A stretch of 64,000 nucleotides of DNA from Adineta steineri (lineage: Eukaryota > Rotifera > Eurotatoria > Adinetida > Adinetidae). How positions within the stretch are numbered: position 1 is the stretch's first letter; every line of letters starts with the position of its first letter. The stretch is taken from positions 502,058 through 566,057 of the forward strand of contig CAJNOI010000024.1 in the NCBI GenBank assembly GCA_905250115.1. Direction: 5' to 3'. The notes below the pieces were generated by a model. The model was given only the letters and a program-made list of their open reading frames with translations. It was not told the origin of the DNA and did no database searches. Position numbers and translations under genes: made by a program. Of this stretch, positions 36,581 through 49,700 are shown piece after piece.

Positions 36581-38368
36581 GGATACGAAACTAAATCTTG
36601 TCCAGCCATACCTATTAAAATTTGCGTAATACCATCATCAACACATCTATGTTGATACATTGGACAAGTTCGTTCATACGAATGTATATGAGCATAAAAA
36701 TTAATATCAACATGATATTTATACAATAACGGTTCTATATATAATTGTAACATTAATATAATAAAATAGGATTCTGGTATTATTTGTGATGAATACATAG
36801 GACGATGTGAGCTAACAATAAGCCATGGCGTGCGAGAACGATTGACTGATTGAAGATCTTGCTCTAACCAAATATATTGTAGTGATCCACGATGAAAATC
36901 ATGTTCAGTTGAATAGAAAACAAAATGAATGGGACCAACATCAAAACTATACCAAAATAGACCATTACCATTAGATGGAGAGTGAAAACGACGCACCATA
37001 GGAACAGCACATTCACCACCAGAATCAGTACCATAATCACCCCTAAAAAAGATGATGTAGTGATAAAACTATCGCTAATATGATTTATATAACAGTTTAT
37101 AGAGAAGCAAAATAAATTATGATAACGATATATCACGTACCATTTAGGACGAAAAGGAACTGGTGCTCCACTTGGATCCTTATTATTACCAGTAATGTAA
37201 TCATACTCATGATTTCCAATACTGACCATATACGGTAAACGAGATGCAAACGATTCTATTTGACTCATAAATGAATCCCACAAAACACCAATACCCATAG
37301 CATAACTGATATCACCAATATGTAATAGACAAGTTATATTACTCGAAATTACTCGTGCTCGTACTCGATCCATGGTTGATTTAGCGCCTGTTGCAAATGG
37401 TGCCAATCCCATATCACCAAAAGCAATAACGGTCACTTCTGAATCTTCATTTATTGCCGGACGATTGGTAAATGAGTATACTGATGACCAACCATCTTCA
37501 TCGTTACCTACTCTGTAGAAATACATAGTTGATGGATGAAGATCATTGAGTAAAATTGTGTGCATAAAGCCAGGATCAATGAATTTTTGAGGATCCCATA
37601 CAGTAGCTTGTCCTTCACACATGTCTGATGCCGTATAAGTGAGTGTCGTACCATTCGCTTCCCATTCTAATGACAACCGATTCAATCCATATTGACATCG
37701 TGGTATATGAGCATTTGAATTAGTAACAAAAGAAACAAACATCTGATCGATTCGATCAGCATATGCTAAATGAATCTGTGTTGGTTCGTTATCATTAAGG
37801 GGTCGAACAACGGGTGATTTGCCGACAAATGAATAGTTGCTGGAGCAATTCTGATTACGTGAATAGTAACGAAATTCAAGTGGCCGACGTAAATTGATCA
37901 TTTCCCATGATGTACTAGTATGATTTTGTACGAATACAAAGCCAACATAATCACAAGCACCTGATGAAAACAGAAAAGATGATTGTTAATACTATATAAT
38001 ATAGTGAATAATTTATATGTAATCACCTGATTTTTTCTGGCTAATTATGCAAAAATAGCATACATACCTGTAAGAATCGATGTTTCTACAAAATAAATTC
38101 CGATAAAATCATCGTGACATGAATTCAATATTGGTGTCCATGTCACTTCAATTTGTTCCATGCTAACATATGCTGTAGTTGAAACATTTAACTGAGTAAT
38201 GGTCGAAGTTGGAATTAAATTTGAAGATGTAGAAATACCTATGTCTCGATCGCAAGGATATGGTTCATCTCTTATAGAATGACGATTCCTAAACGCCCAA
38301 TTAACATTCGAATGATGATCTCTAGCAATAACAGCAACAACAAAAAAAAGAAGAAAGATAACACACAT
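36581..38368 (-). CDS. Secreted purple acid phosphatase, plant-type; 3' end in gap
   Basis: Exons 38368-38068, 37960-37141 and 37042 into the gap encode >525 aa. A signal peptide (MCVIFLLFFVVAVIA) precedes a fibronectin-like N-terminal domain and a binuclear metallophosphoesterase domain. Metal-site motifs are present in order: AFGDMG, HIGDISYA, GNHEYD, SSHRPMY and HIHSYERTCP (usual GHxH has Ala for the first Gly). The stretches TDSGGECAVP and STEHDFHRGSLQYIWLEQDL resemble plant high-molecular-weight PAPs (the AtPAP9/27 type) more than the animal ACP5/ACP7 forms as I remember them. Such enzymes hydrolyse phosphate esters extracellularly or in lysosomes. Horizontal origin is possible, but two introns show it is well integrated. 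Confidence 0.88.
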
Positions 38369-39679
38369 CTTTCTATAGAATAAAATTGTGCTTCTATATT
38401 ATGATATCTCACCTTTACTTATAAATGCAGGCCATCAAGGTATAAATAATAAGGTGCGATAATAAGCTTCTCTAGGACATATAAAATATGTGGTGAGCAC
38501 GCCATTTTTTATCAGCGAGATATTATATATTGTCTTGCATTGATATAGTCGTTTATTCTAACTGAAAACGTTTGAAAATTGTAAATATAAAGAAATGAAA
38601 TAGTGACCTAGAAGCGGTGTCTAAACAATTCAAGTTTTATAATAATAAGAATAGACTTTAAGAAATATGTTATCAAAGTTTATGAGTGTAGAAATCACAA
38701 ACAGGGCTAGAGGTGAGTCATTTGATCGAGTTATTGCAACAACTTTGTAGAACTTTTTATAGTTAAAATGTTTCGACCTACTTCTTTTACATAAAATAAA
38801 GAACAGAAATGAAGATCAAAGGCTTTCTCATGTACTTTTATGTTTTGTAATTTTTGTCTGAATATATAAATATATAATCATTATAGATTCAGACGTCATC
38901 GTTTCTGAATTTGTCGAAATCACACGATGGCAACAATCTATTTATTATTCTGCTTCGTATTAAACTTACAGAATGTATTATATACATATTTGTGATACAT
39001 CTCAAACAGGAAATAAACTTAATTAAAAACTTATAGTCAATTATTTCAAAGGACTTCTTTTTTTCTAATTATGTTTCAAAAAAACAAACCCATCGCCAAA
39101 AGGTTAGGTACATACTACTATTGTCACGACGACACATTACTAACTTGACTATTAAATTTTCAAGAAAGAAAGAAATGACAAACTGTTGAGCTATAAGTAT
39201 GAATGTGGCTACTACTAATATATTACTTCTCTACACCCAAACTCATCATCAAGATAGATGATGGTATGTTGTATAAATAGAACAAGGTTGAGCATGAGAT
39301 TAGAATCTCTTTAATCATTTTTGTCGTCGTACGATGATTATTTTTATCTTAATTTTAATTATTATGAAGAAAAAATTTAATTGTCTCTGGTTTATTTTTA
39401 AAGATCATGACATGAGAATCTTTTTTGAAGTATATAATTATAAATGAGATAAAATCGTACCTCTGACATCGTCGGCTAGAAAGATGTCGATAGCGTTTCA
39501 TTCACTTACTTGCATCTCTAGATGTAGGATTTTTTTTGAGATAAACATTTACAATATGCATGTAGTCTTCTCGAAATTAAGAACAGTTAGCTAAAATTTC
39601 TTATTTTTTAAAGATACATCTGTCAGAACTCTTCATTACCTTTTAGAATTTAAATATTCAGGAGAATTATTATTCAAGA
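38369..39679. other. Intergenic, no gene seen
   Basis: About 1.3 kb between divergent genes. Promoters for both should be here; no clear core elements identified. Confidence 0.5.
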
Positions 39680-40787
39680 ATGTCTAATACAAGTGAATTA
39701 AACAATATTATTCTTTCACTTAGTCAATATTTAGCAATATATGTATCAACACCTATAGGTATTTTAGGTTTAGCTGGAAATATTTTCAGTATTTTAATTT
39801 TTACACGTCCTTCACTTGTCAAAAATCCATGTTCAATTTATTTATTGAGTTCAGCAATTGCAAATTTAGGTTTTATTATCTTTGGCATAATGGCACATTT
39901 TCTTTCCCAAGGCTTCGGAATTGATCCTTCTACTTATAATTTAGCATATTGTCGAATTCGCTATTTTATTCTTAATATATCATTATTTCTCTCAATATGG
40001 TTTGTAACATTAGCTGGTATTGATCGTTATTGTGTTAGTTCTCGAAATATTCGTCGTCGGCAATTAAGCAATGTGAAATATGCACGTTATATAGTTGTTT
40101 TAACTACATTGTTTTTTTTAGTTCTTTATTGTCATGAACTTGTTTTTTTTACAATTGAACAACTCAGCACTGGTCCATTTTGTTATGCTCAATCAGGCAC
40201 TTATAGAATTTTTCATGATTTTCTTTATTTTGTTGTATATTGTTTAATACCGCCTATAATTATGATTATTGTTGGATTCGGAATTGTTTATAATATTCAT
40301 CAAGCTCGAGGACAGATTCATCCGTTAACAACAAATAATATGAATACTAATCAATTAAGAAAAAATAATCGACAATTGGTTAAAATGTTATTGATTCAAT
40401 TCATTGTCACTGTTTCATTAATATTACCTCTTGCAATTGACAAACTATATTCAACATGTACACAAAATGTAATAAAAAGTCTTTATCGATTGACAATTGA
40501 AAATTTTATTCAACAAATATTGCAACTATTTATAAATATTAATGGTAGTATAAGTTTCTTCGTGTAAGTTATATATCTCTATATTCTTAATAATATTTAT
40601 TTTATTTTTTTTTAAACCTAGGTTCACTCTATCTGGAAGTGTATATCGAAAAGAAATGGGTCGAATTATTGGCAAAATAATTAGTTTTCTATTTGGTACG
40701 AACAGTTCAATACATCAAAAATTCCAAAGATTTATTCATATTACACCAAATATTCAATTAATAACTATGAAACAAACAACAATTTAA
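39680..40787 (+). CDS. Rhodopsin-like G-protein-coupled receptor
   Basis: Exons 39680-40563 and 40622-40787 give 349 aa with seven hydrophobic segments. TM1 has GLAGNIFSILIF (the GN signature); TM2 LLSSAIANLGFIIFG; TM3 ends LAGIDRYCVS, the DRY-equivalent motif; TM4-TM5 follow. TM6 begins RQLVKMLLIQFIVTVSLILP, and TM7 has FININGSISFFVFTLSG, a variant lacking the usual NPxxY. There are Asn sites near the N-terminus (SNTSE). It belongs to the large, orphan bdelloid class A set; the ligand is unknown. The 58-nt intron falls in TM7. Confidence 0.85.
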
Positions 40788-42448
40788 TATTAAAACAAAA
40801 GAACATTACTGTAATTATTATACAAATACCTTTGATGTTGTGCTTGTATTTTCTAATATTTATTTTGTGCGTAATTTATATAAATAGAATATAATTTGTT
40901 CAAACTTATTTATCCGTATTATAAAAGCTTTTTGTACTTTATTACAAGTAGGAGATCAAAAAAAAAGACGAATGCGTGATCGTGATATTTTAATGATAAT
41001 TTTTTATGTAATTAAGCTTCTAAAAAAAGACCTTATCAATGTAAAACTCGTTCGCTCAACCACAAAGTTTAGTCAAAACCTTTTCTATCTGGTAAGTGAG
41101 TATGTGAGGACGTAGATGAAGAAGAAACATTCACACCGTTGAGTCCAACTCCAGTCAAATTCTATCAAATCTTAATATTTTTTAAAGATATTAGAATAAG
41201 AGGTAGTAAAACTAGATATAAGTGACAAGATAATATAGCTAAATTCCTCACAAAAAAAACAGAATGATTGTAAGATATGCTAGGTTGAATATATCCTGAT
41301 TTGTTGCTAATCTGTTTCGAAAATTAAATCTGATACATATTTAATGTATGACAACTGAAACGAACAAAGTGCTAAGCGTTGTCGATGATGGATTTTTTAA
41401 CAACATCAGAATAGTAACAATAATCAACATGTTCTTTTCTTAATCAAATTAAGATTCCTTTAAATGATACTTTGCTATCTATATCTCGAGATAAATAAAA
41501 ATTTGTCAAGATGAAATATGCACAACACTTCTAATGTACAAAAAGTAATTCCTAGATTACTTTAAAAAAAAGCAAATTAGAAATTGCACATTTGTTCAGA
41601 TATGATCTAAGAAAGAAATCAATAAATTCGATATTCAATTACATCATGCATATTTATTACTTTTAAATTTTCATTAATAAATCGTCTGAAGTCCATACAA
41701 AGGTCTTAATATTTATTCAATGAAAAAAAAATTTGAATAAAATAATTCAAAAAAATATATTATTTTCAACTAAAAATTCCATTTTTAAAATGACTAATAG
41801 ATATATTCCAGTCATACATGAAATGGTTGCTTGTACTATAATCATGACCATATATGTAAGCGAACATATAAATTATTTGTTCGCTATTCTTTCACATATA
41901 TGTCTGTCTGGTATTTTCCTCTTTTTCTTCGTATATGATTATATAGGATTTTTCCTTTCGTTGTCTTAATTCGTTCTTCTTCTGTTCTTTTTTTGACTTT
42001 TACTGAAATTTTCAAGTGATGCATGAAAGGATATCACTTAGGTATTTTCCTAGAATATATTATATTACAAGAAATGTGAATAATCAAAGTAGCCATTTCT
42101 TGACCTATAAATATTTGCGTTTCATTTTTAAATAAATGAACTATTATTAAGCCTTCAAACTATCATCTTTTTCTACAAAGCTACGATAACACTGTAGCAA
42201 TATATATGTCGATAAAGAACGTTTACTTGATATCCAGGGTCTATATTATTTTATATAGATACGACCATAGTCGATAGATATTCGCCGGCTGTCATGCAAG
42301 AAGTATAAGGCTAGAAAGCGCACGTGATTAAAAAAAAGAAATATTACATCTGCTCAGATAGACAGTTATTCATTCATTCGTTCTTGTTTTCTCTTATCAG
42401 TTTCGAATAAAGTAGAACAGCTTTAATCTATTTCTAGAAATATCAACC
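40788..42448. other. Intergenic; right part is the 5' flank of the CXC gene
   Basis: About 1.65 kb with no supported gene. The last ~140 bp (42309-42440) recur near 59043-59196 and are listed separately. Confidence 0.5.
42309..42440 (+). promoter_or_regulatory. Promoter/5' leader block of the CXC gene, duplicated elsewhere
   Basis: Blocks TAGAAAGCGCACGTGATT, TTATTCATTCATTCGTT and AGAACAGCTTTAAT precede TTTCTAG, a possible trans-splice acceptor 11 bp before the ATG. The same blocks occur in order at 59043-59196. CACGTG is an E-box core, but the other copy has CGCGTG. Confidence 0.6.
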
Positions 42449-43235
42449 ATGTGGATTGACGACTATTCCGACGACGACGATGAAGAACAAAATACAGGTC
42501 AAAAAAGTGGTCAAATAACTGAAAAAAATCCAAATGATGAAAAAAAAGATAAATGTAAATGTTCCAAAGGATGTACAAAGCGAACATGTGCTTGCTTCAA
42601 ATTTGGTAGTGGATGTAATGCATCATGTGGATGTGGACCATCTTGTCAAAATATGTTCAATCATTTAGAATATTTCTTTGGTAACGAAAAAAAATATTCA
42701 GCTAATCCTTGTTTTTCCAACTGGCTTGTGGAAAATGTTAAAAATGCTGATGAATTAAAACAAATTGATCGAAATCAGTTACAAGAACGGATCATGAAAG
42801 CTGCTTGGTAAGTAAATTCATATGTAACCTGTAACTTTAATAGATTGTTTATCATTTTAGTTATTCTGATGCGTGCGGATTTGATGATGAACTTGGAAAA
42901 TGGGCAAAAAAATGGAAGAAAATTAGCAATGATGAAAAATTAGATCATATACAAAAATTTTTTCGTATGCTTTTATCTAATGAAGATTCAAGATATTATT
43001 ATTCATTCTGTCGAGAAGATTTTGAACAAGAAGATTGTACATGGCACTGTGTTAAATGTCAAGAATGTAATGATTGGAGAGAATGGCATTGTGGTGAATG
43101 TAAAAAATGTAAGAAATTTATTTCAATATAGTTTCTTAAATATTTTAATGATATAAATTTGTTTTAGGTACTTATGGTATAAGTCTTCCATGTAACGGCT
43201 GTGGTGGAAGAAGTGAAATGTCAAATATTTGTTAG
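42449..43235 (+). CDS. CXC (tesmin/TSO1-type) cysteine-rich domain protein
   Basis: Exons 42449-42807, 42861-43108 and 43168-43235 give 224 aa. An acidic N-terminus (SDDDDEE) is followed at ~residues 36-68 by one CXC motif: [20 protein letters not shown] then [13 protein letters not shown], the zinc/DNA-binding unit of tesmin/LIN54 proteins. LIN54 has two such units joined by a conserved linker; only one is present. A Trp-rich middle segment and a second cysteine cluster ([31 protein letters not shown]) end the protein. It may bind DNA or act in a regulatory complex. Introns are 53 and 59 nt. Confidence 0.8.
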
Positions 43236-43847
43236 AAACTTTGAAAAAAATCTCTATTTATTATTTAGTTATTTTTTGTTAATTACTATTTCTTCTTATC
43301 ATAATAATCATTTTTTTTAATAAATCAACAATTCAATAGGTATACGCAGTTTTATTATCGACATCAAAAAGAAGTTCGATAATCTCTATGATATATTATA
43401 ATTCTTTAGAAACGGAAAATTCATGTATTTACTTTAATTATGAACTCAATTTCTTACTTGTGATGCTTTCGTAGTAAGATTATTGGTGCATTCACCTATT
43501 AGTGAGAAATGATATCAAAGAATTTTATATCGTCACAAATTACATTTAACTTTCATTTCTACAAAAAAAAAGGATATTTTTGTTTAGCATTATCGATGTG
43601 AATTAAGAACTGTCTTCATACAATAACATCTAGAAACGTTTTATATTTTCTGTGAAAGCAAAAGTAGAATAAAGCATTTGATTAATATAAGACATTGATT
43701 TTCATCGAGAACTGAAAATCAAAACGAAAAAAAAATCAGCACATAAATATTAGTTGCATAATTCACAAATTTTTACTGTAAGCTTACAAAACATTTCACA
43801 ACATACAAATATTTATCCATTAATATTCGAAATAGTATAGAAGAAAA
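43236..43847. other. Intergenic, tail-to-tail
   Basis: About 610 bp, AT-rich, 3' UTRs expected on both sides. No other feature seen. Confidence 0.5.
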
Positions 43848-45231
43848 CTATCCGCTTTGTGCAGTATTTGTTTGCCAAATAATTGTTGCATTTCGATCAA
43901 TCCATATTAGATTTCCAGAATCTAACATTTCCAAACAGAATGGATTTCCAGAACCACCATTATTAACATAAGGTGACCACATTACAGCATTGTTTATTGT
44001 ATAAACAACTAGATTACGATCTGTTTGCAGGGCAAAATGACATTCGACGGATGCGTTATTAGGATTCTGACTTGCTCTCCAAATTGCACTTGTGGTGACG
44101 TTTTGATATCCATATGCTTTATAGATACCAAATGTGTTGTTTAACATTCCGGCAGCATAAACTTGTGTTGTTGGTGAATAGATGAATTGATTGTTATAAA
44201 GAGATAAACCAGTAGCATCTATACAAGCAGTTGATGGTGGAGCTAAAATAGAATTGCAGAAAATGATATAGATATCATCTTTTGAAATAGCAATCTTATA
44301 AATTGATCATAGAAGAGAATTCTTTTGTTTAATATAGATAATTTAACAGCATCGTACAATAAATGACAAATAAAGTAGGTTATATACACTCGCTTCTTCT
44401 GCGGTTGTATATAGAAATATAATCATTCTCTTAACAGAAATTATATGAATTATTATGGTGAGATTATTTAAATACAGTTTTTTCTGTTATGAGCACAAGA
44501 AGAGAGCACTTGACAATTAAAATGCTTATAGTAAATGATGTGTTGAATTACATGATACGACAATGCTGGAGAGAATAGAAGTTTCAAGTTCGAGAGACAA
44601 GATGCATCTGTACTATTTGGATTACTTTTATTTTTTGAATCATCATGATAATAAGTTCACTAAGAAATAAATATATCTAATTTACCTGTGGTAGTGGTTG
44701 TAGTTGTGGATGTACTTGAGCTTGTTGTCGTGCTACTTGTAGTAGTTGATGAGCTAAATTATATAGAAACTTTTCATCAATGTCTATGTGTATTATTCTA
44801 TTAAGTCTTACGTTGTGCTAGTCATCAAAGTTGACATGCCTAAAAATAAATAAAAACAATTGTTCTAGTCGATATTATTAAAATATATGATTTCTACGTC
44901 AAAATTCATCAAATTTCACAAATTATAACTTACTATTTGTTTGAATTGAAATTATTGATTGATTAATAAATATTAAAGTAGAATTAACTTGATATTCAAT
45001 GATCATTGAGTTATTATTTGAAAAAAATAATTGACAAGTTTGATTTTGTGAAAAATAATTGATGGCAGATATTAATGTATTGGATTGTGTCATATGACAT
45101 ATGCAATTAGCACGAGTTGAATTCGATAAAAATTTAGTCATTGTACCAATGATCATATAATTATCTATTTCACCAATCGTAATCGAATCAACGACAGAAA
45201 ACAACGATAAAACTACCATTATCCAAAGCAT
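43848..45231 (-). CDS. Secreted bulb-type (mannose-binding) lectin protein
   Basis: Exons 45231-44934, 44839-44812, 44753-44686 and 44242-43848 give 262 aa. A signal peptide (MLWIMVVLSLFSVVDS) leads a ~80-residue domain with a few cysteines (CICHMTQ, QTCQLFF) and several N-glycosylation sequons. A Thr/Ser-only linker follows (exons 2-3), then a bulb-type lectin domain: DRNLVVYTINNAVMWS and LDSGNLIWIDRNATIIWQTN. In plants and fungi the core QxDxNxVxY motif binds mannose; here the first block reads QTDRNLVVY, so one site looks intact. The modular layout (Cys domain, Ser/Thr linker, repeat domain) parallels the FG-GAP gene at the right edge. Confidence 0.85.
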
Positions 45232-46711
45232 AGTATATTACTTTACCTATGCGACTGTTTTTTTTTTCATAAATGTTTGTTAACTACCATCCCTTTTCTT
45301 TTGCTGCATATTTTACAATGCTATTAAATAAATAATTAAACACTCGGAAAAACTGTCATATGTTTTGCATCGAGTATTTCTTAGAAAAAAATATTGTTGA
45401 TGAAAGTTGTTCATAATAAAATTAAGATATTGAATATCAGTCAAAAGAATTTCGTTTCAATCATCATTTACAGCTACTGATGAAATTGATATTCTATACG
45501 AAGAAACAAACACGTAGTTGTATTTTGTCTAATATTCATTTCTTTTTCTTTGATTAAATCAACTTGTAAAAAATACCCAGATATCGTAAAATAAAGCAAA
45601 GAAAAGTCATTTGATGATTACTTTATTCTATTATTTTCTTTTTGTATTTAACTGACAAAAGTCTACTGAAAACAGCATATAAAAGAAAAAGTTTGTCGTA
45701 TTTAATTTACAATAATGGCTACTAATTTCATTTCTAAATGATAATCATTGAGATGAAATTTCGTTTTATGATACTTTCTTTAATCCATTCATTAATGATT
45801 TGAGAGATACTATTCTTTAGTTCAGCGACCTTCTACATATATAAAAAATGATAGTAATGCAAAGGAAAGCACTTTGTTAGATTAAATTAATTATTTCCAT
45901 TTCTTATTTTATTCGGGCGAAAAGCTCTATGTGCTACCATCTATAATTCCAACTAGATATATGTAGAAACTGGTCAATATTGCTAAAAACGTGTTGATCA
46001 AATGTAAACTTATTATGCTTATAGTTCTTTTGTTTTGTGTATATTAATATGTCGCTGCTATCACATCATAGTTACCTTTTTGTTGTTCAACATGGCAAAA
46101 TAGTATTCAGTTGAATAGATAGAATATTACAGAAGTTTATAATAACTATGCTCCTTATATTCTGCATGCAATCGTATCAAATGTTAGTCTAAGTTCGGAG
46201 GTATCATAATCAAGTATTAAGCGATAGATAAAGTTGGGTGTGGTTGAAAGATTATTTTACATCATCACCTACACCCATACTGATCTCTTATTTTTTTCAA
46301 TAATATATGTTTAAAATTGAATCTATAAAAGTAAATTATTTCTGTCTATATATTCATATCAAATACTTAAATAAACACCATTACAATTTTCATTTTTAAA
46401 CATAAAAAAAACATCAGATGTTTTTCGAAAAGGAGCACAAAACAATTTCAATGATTCATTATAGAAAGATTTGATGACGTGATAAACAGAAAGGAAGAAA
46501 AATAACATACTTTATTGTTTTAATCATAATATGAGTAAGAAAAAACGTTCTTGCACAACATGCGTTGTCGTCATTTTATCGTAACAATACTTAAAACATG
46601 TGCATGAGATTTATTTAGACAAAACAATGAGTTCATTATTGCTCTTTTTTTCTAACTAAATAATTAATTGATATATTTTAACTTTTTTCAAATCATATTT
46701 CTCTTCGCTAG
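45232..46711. other. Intergenic upstream of the CAR-like gene
   Basis: About 1.5 kb between divergent genes. It contains the short telomere-like inverted pair at 46233-46286. No gene supported. Confidence 0.5.
46233..46286. repeat. Short telomere-like inverted pair
   Basis: GTTGGGTGTGGTTG near 46235 is mirrored by CACCTACACCCATAC near 46271. Same family as the pairs at 16411 and 20901. Confidence 0.5.
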
Positions 46712-49700
46712 ATGAATACTAACATTCATCACTGTGATGGATGCAGTCGTATGTTCGCATGTGGAGAACATTGGTTTAACTGCACGATATGTGTTAATTA
46801 CAATCTTTGTCAAATGTGTAAAGCAACAAAACAACCGGCACATTCTCATTACTTAGTCCGAAAATTTACTCTTGATTATGGAATAGAAAAGATATGTACT
46901 AAAATGGATCTGGCAAGTCAGATTCTAACTGCCGTAGAATTTAATTGGGATCAACCTTGTCTCGGTACGAGAGACAGATGTAAAATGGATCTAAATAATT
47001 ATGAAAATTCATACTCTTGGCAGACATTCAAAATAGTAGGTGATAGAATAAAAAATTTCAGTTATGGACTGTCAAGTTTGCTACAACCACGAGATTATTT
47101 GGGTATTTGTGCAGTTAATCGACCTGAATGGATAATTGCTGATTTTGCTTGTATTTTACAAAGTATTATCAGTGTACCAATTTCCAGTCGGTTAAGCGAT
47201 CATGATATAATTTTTATTATTAATAATACACGAATATCTGCTATTGTATGTGATCAGGAAATGTTATCAAAATTTATTCAAATACATTCGGAATGTTCAA
47301 CATTACGTCATCTCATCTGTATGGATCCTATCTTTGAAACTATTTCCGATAAATATTCATTATACGAGAATATGAATATAATAGAAAAAGATGGTCTTTC
47401 AATTCATTACATGAACAATATCGAAAAACATGGATCTACGAAGAAACGTGAATATATTATTAATGAACCTAATGATTGTATTACCGTAGTATATACAAGT
47501 GGAAGTTCAGGATTTCCTAAAGGAGCAATGTTATCGGAAAAAGTCTTCAAACAGCAGTATCCAACAGAATACGTATCTAAATTAGAAAAATCTGTGAAAT
47601 TTTGCTATCGGCCATTAGTATGGATAACTGATCGTAAGGCTACAATTCTAGGATTTTTAAAAGGAGGATCTACTGGATTCTCAACGGGAAATGTAGCACA
47701 ACTTACAGAAGAATTAGCTTTGGTTGAGCCTACATCTTTTTCTGCACAACCCACGTTTTGGAATAAGATTTATTTGGAATTCAATACAATGTTATTATTA
47801 TCAGGTATGGATAATGAAGAATGTCTTCTTGAACAATTTTCTAAAATAATTCCAGCGCGATGTCGAGTTATTTCCGTTGGTGGTGCTATGGTTAGTTCAA
47901 CGATATTAAAATTTATTCAACGATGTTTTCGACATTGTAAAATAGTTGAATCGTATGGAACTACAGAATGTGGAAGAATAACATTTGATTATGATTTTCT
48001 TAGAACAATGATTGATTATCGTCTTGAATCTGCTACAGAAATAGGATATACATTGAACGATAAACCATATCCACGAGGAGAACTTCTAGTTAAAACTACA
48101 CAAATGTTTTCCGGATATATCAACAATCCCGAAGAAACGAAAGAAGCACTTACTGAAGATGGATTCTTTCGAACAGGTGATATTGTTGAATTGCGCGGTG
48201 TAACAAAACAGAAACCTGATATACATGTAATTGATCGTAAGAAAAATTTCTTTAAACTCTCTCAAGGACAATTTATTTCGCCAGAATCTCTTGAATGTAT
48301 TTATTTATAAAGTCTATTCATTGAACAGATTTATATCTATGGCAATGGTTTGGAAAATTCCGTTAAGGCAGTTGTTGTACCTAACAAACAATATGCTCAG
48401 ATGTTCGCTACAAAACATAATCTCAATTCAATCGATCCTATCAATCCACAGAAATTATTTTGTGATGCAATTCTCAATGATCTACAAACAATAGCTGCTC
48501 AACAATCACTTCAGAGACATGAAATTCCATCAAAATTAATTATTGATTTTCAACCATTTACAGCTGAAAATGGACTTCTTACATTATCAATGAAACTTTG
48601 TCGTTATAAATTAGCTGCACATTATGCTGATCGATTAAATGATAACAAAATGATTGATGATCGATTGAAAAATATTATTGAAAAAGTAACTGGACAACAA
48701 CTATCAAACATGGAAAACGATCATTTTTTTATAACAATGGGTGAAGATTCATTAACAAGTTTGCGTCTATCGCATATGATACGTAATGATTTAGGAGTAT
48801 CAATACCATTCAATCTTCTCTTTCAACCAAATATGACTCTGCAACGACTAGCTGATTTCATCAAAAATCCATCACAGATAACTGATTCATCAGAATCGAT
48901 CGTACCACGACTACTGAAAGATGCTGAACTTGAACTAAATATAACGATTGAACAATGCAGAAATATTACGAATACTCCAACAATGGTTTTTCTTACAGGA
49001 GCTACCGGATATGTTGGTGGTTTTCTTTTAGCACGTATGTTGAAAGTATATCCGACTAACTGTAAATTTGTATGTCTTGTAAGATGTAAACCTTTGATGG
49101 ATCCCATAGATCGTATTCGGCAAAATATGTTGTTTCTTCAAATATGGAATGAAGATTTTCGAGAACGAATTGTAGCTCTTCGAGGTGATCTTGCTGAAAA
49201 TCGTTTTGGATTAGATAATCAAACGTATGAGGATCTTGCCAAGAAAATTAACATAATCTTTCATTGTGGTGCTATAGTGAACTTTATACTTCCATATAAT
49301 CTACTTTATGATGCAAATGTTTGTGGTACTCGTGAAGTAATTCGTCTTGCTTGCCATTCTCCCCTATGCATACCAATACAATATATTTCAACAATGACTG
49401 TTCTATCTGGTAAAATGACGGAGGAAATATCTATTGACAATATCCCTCCAGATAATTTGAAAACTGGTTATGCACAAAGTAAATGGGTAGCAGAAAAACT
49501 TATCATGAATGCTGCACGTATGGGTCTACCAGTTGTTATCTACCGACTAGGTTCGATCGGTGCACATACTGAAACTGGCGCTTGTAATCGACATGATCTC
49601 AATACTTTATTGATCAGTACAATCATGAAAATCGGTTATTATCCCGCGACGTTAGTTAACATGATGTTGAAAGAATCGCCAGTTGATTATGCTGTACAAG

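Noticed and set aside
41733-41969. 78-codon hydrophobic frame
   Set aside because: AT-rich chance frame; no signal for a real start and no homologue recognised.
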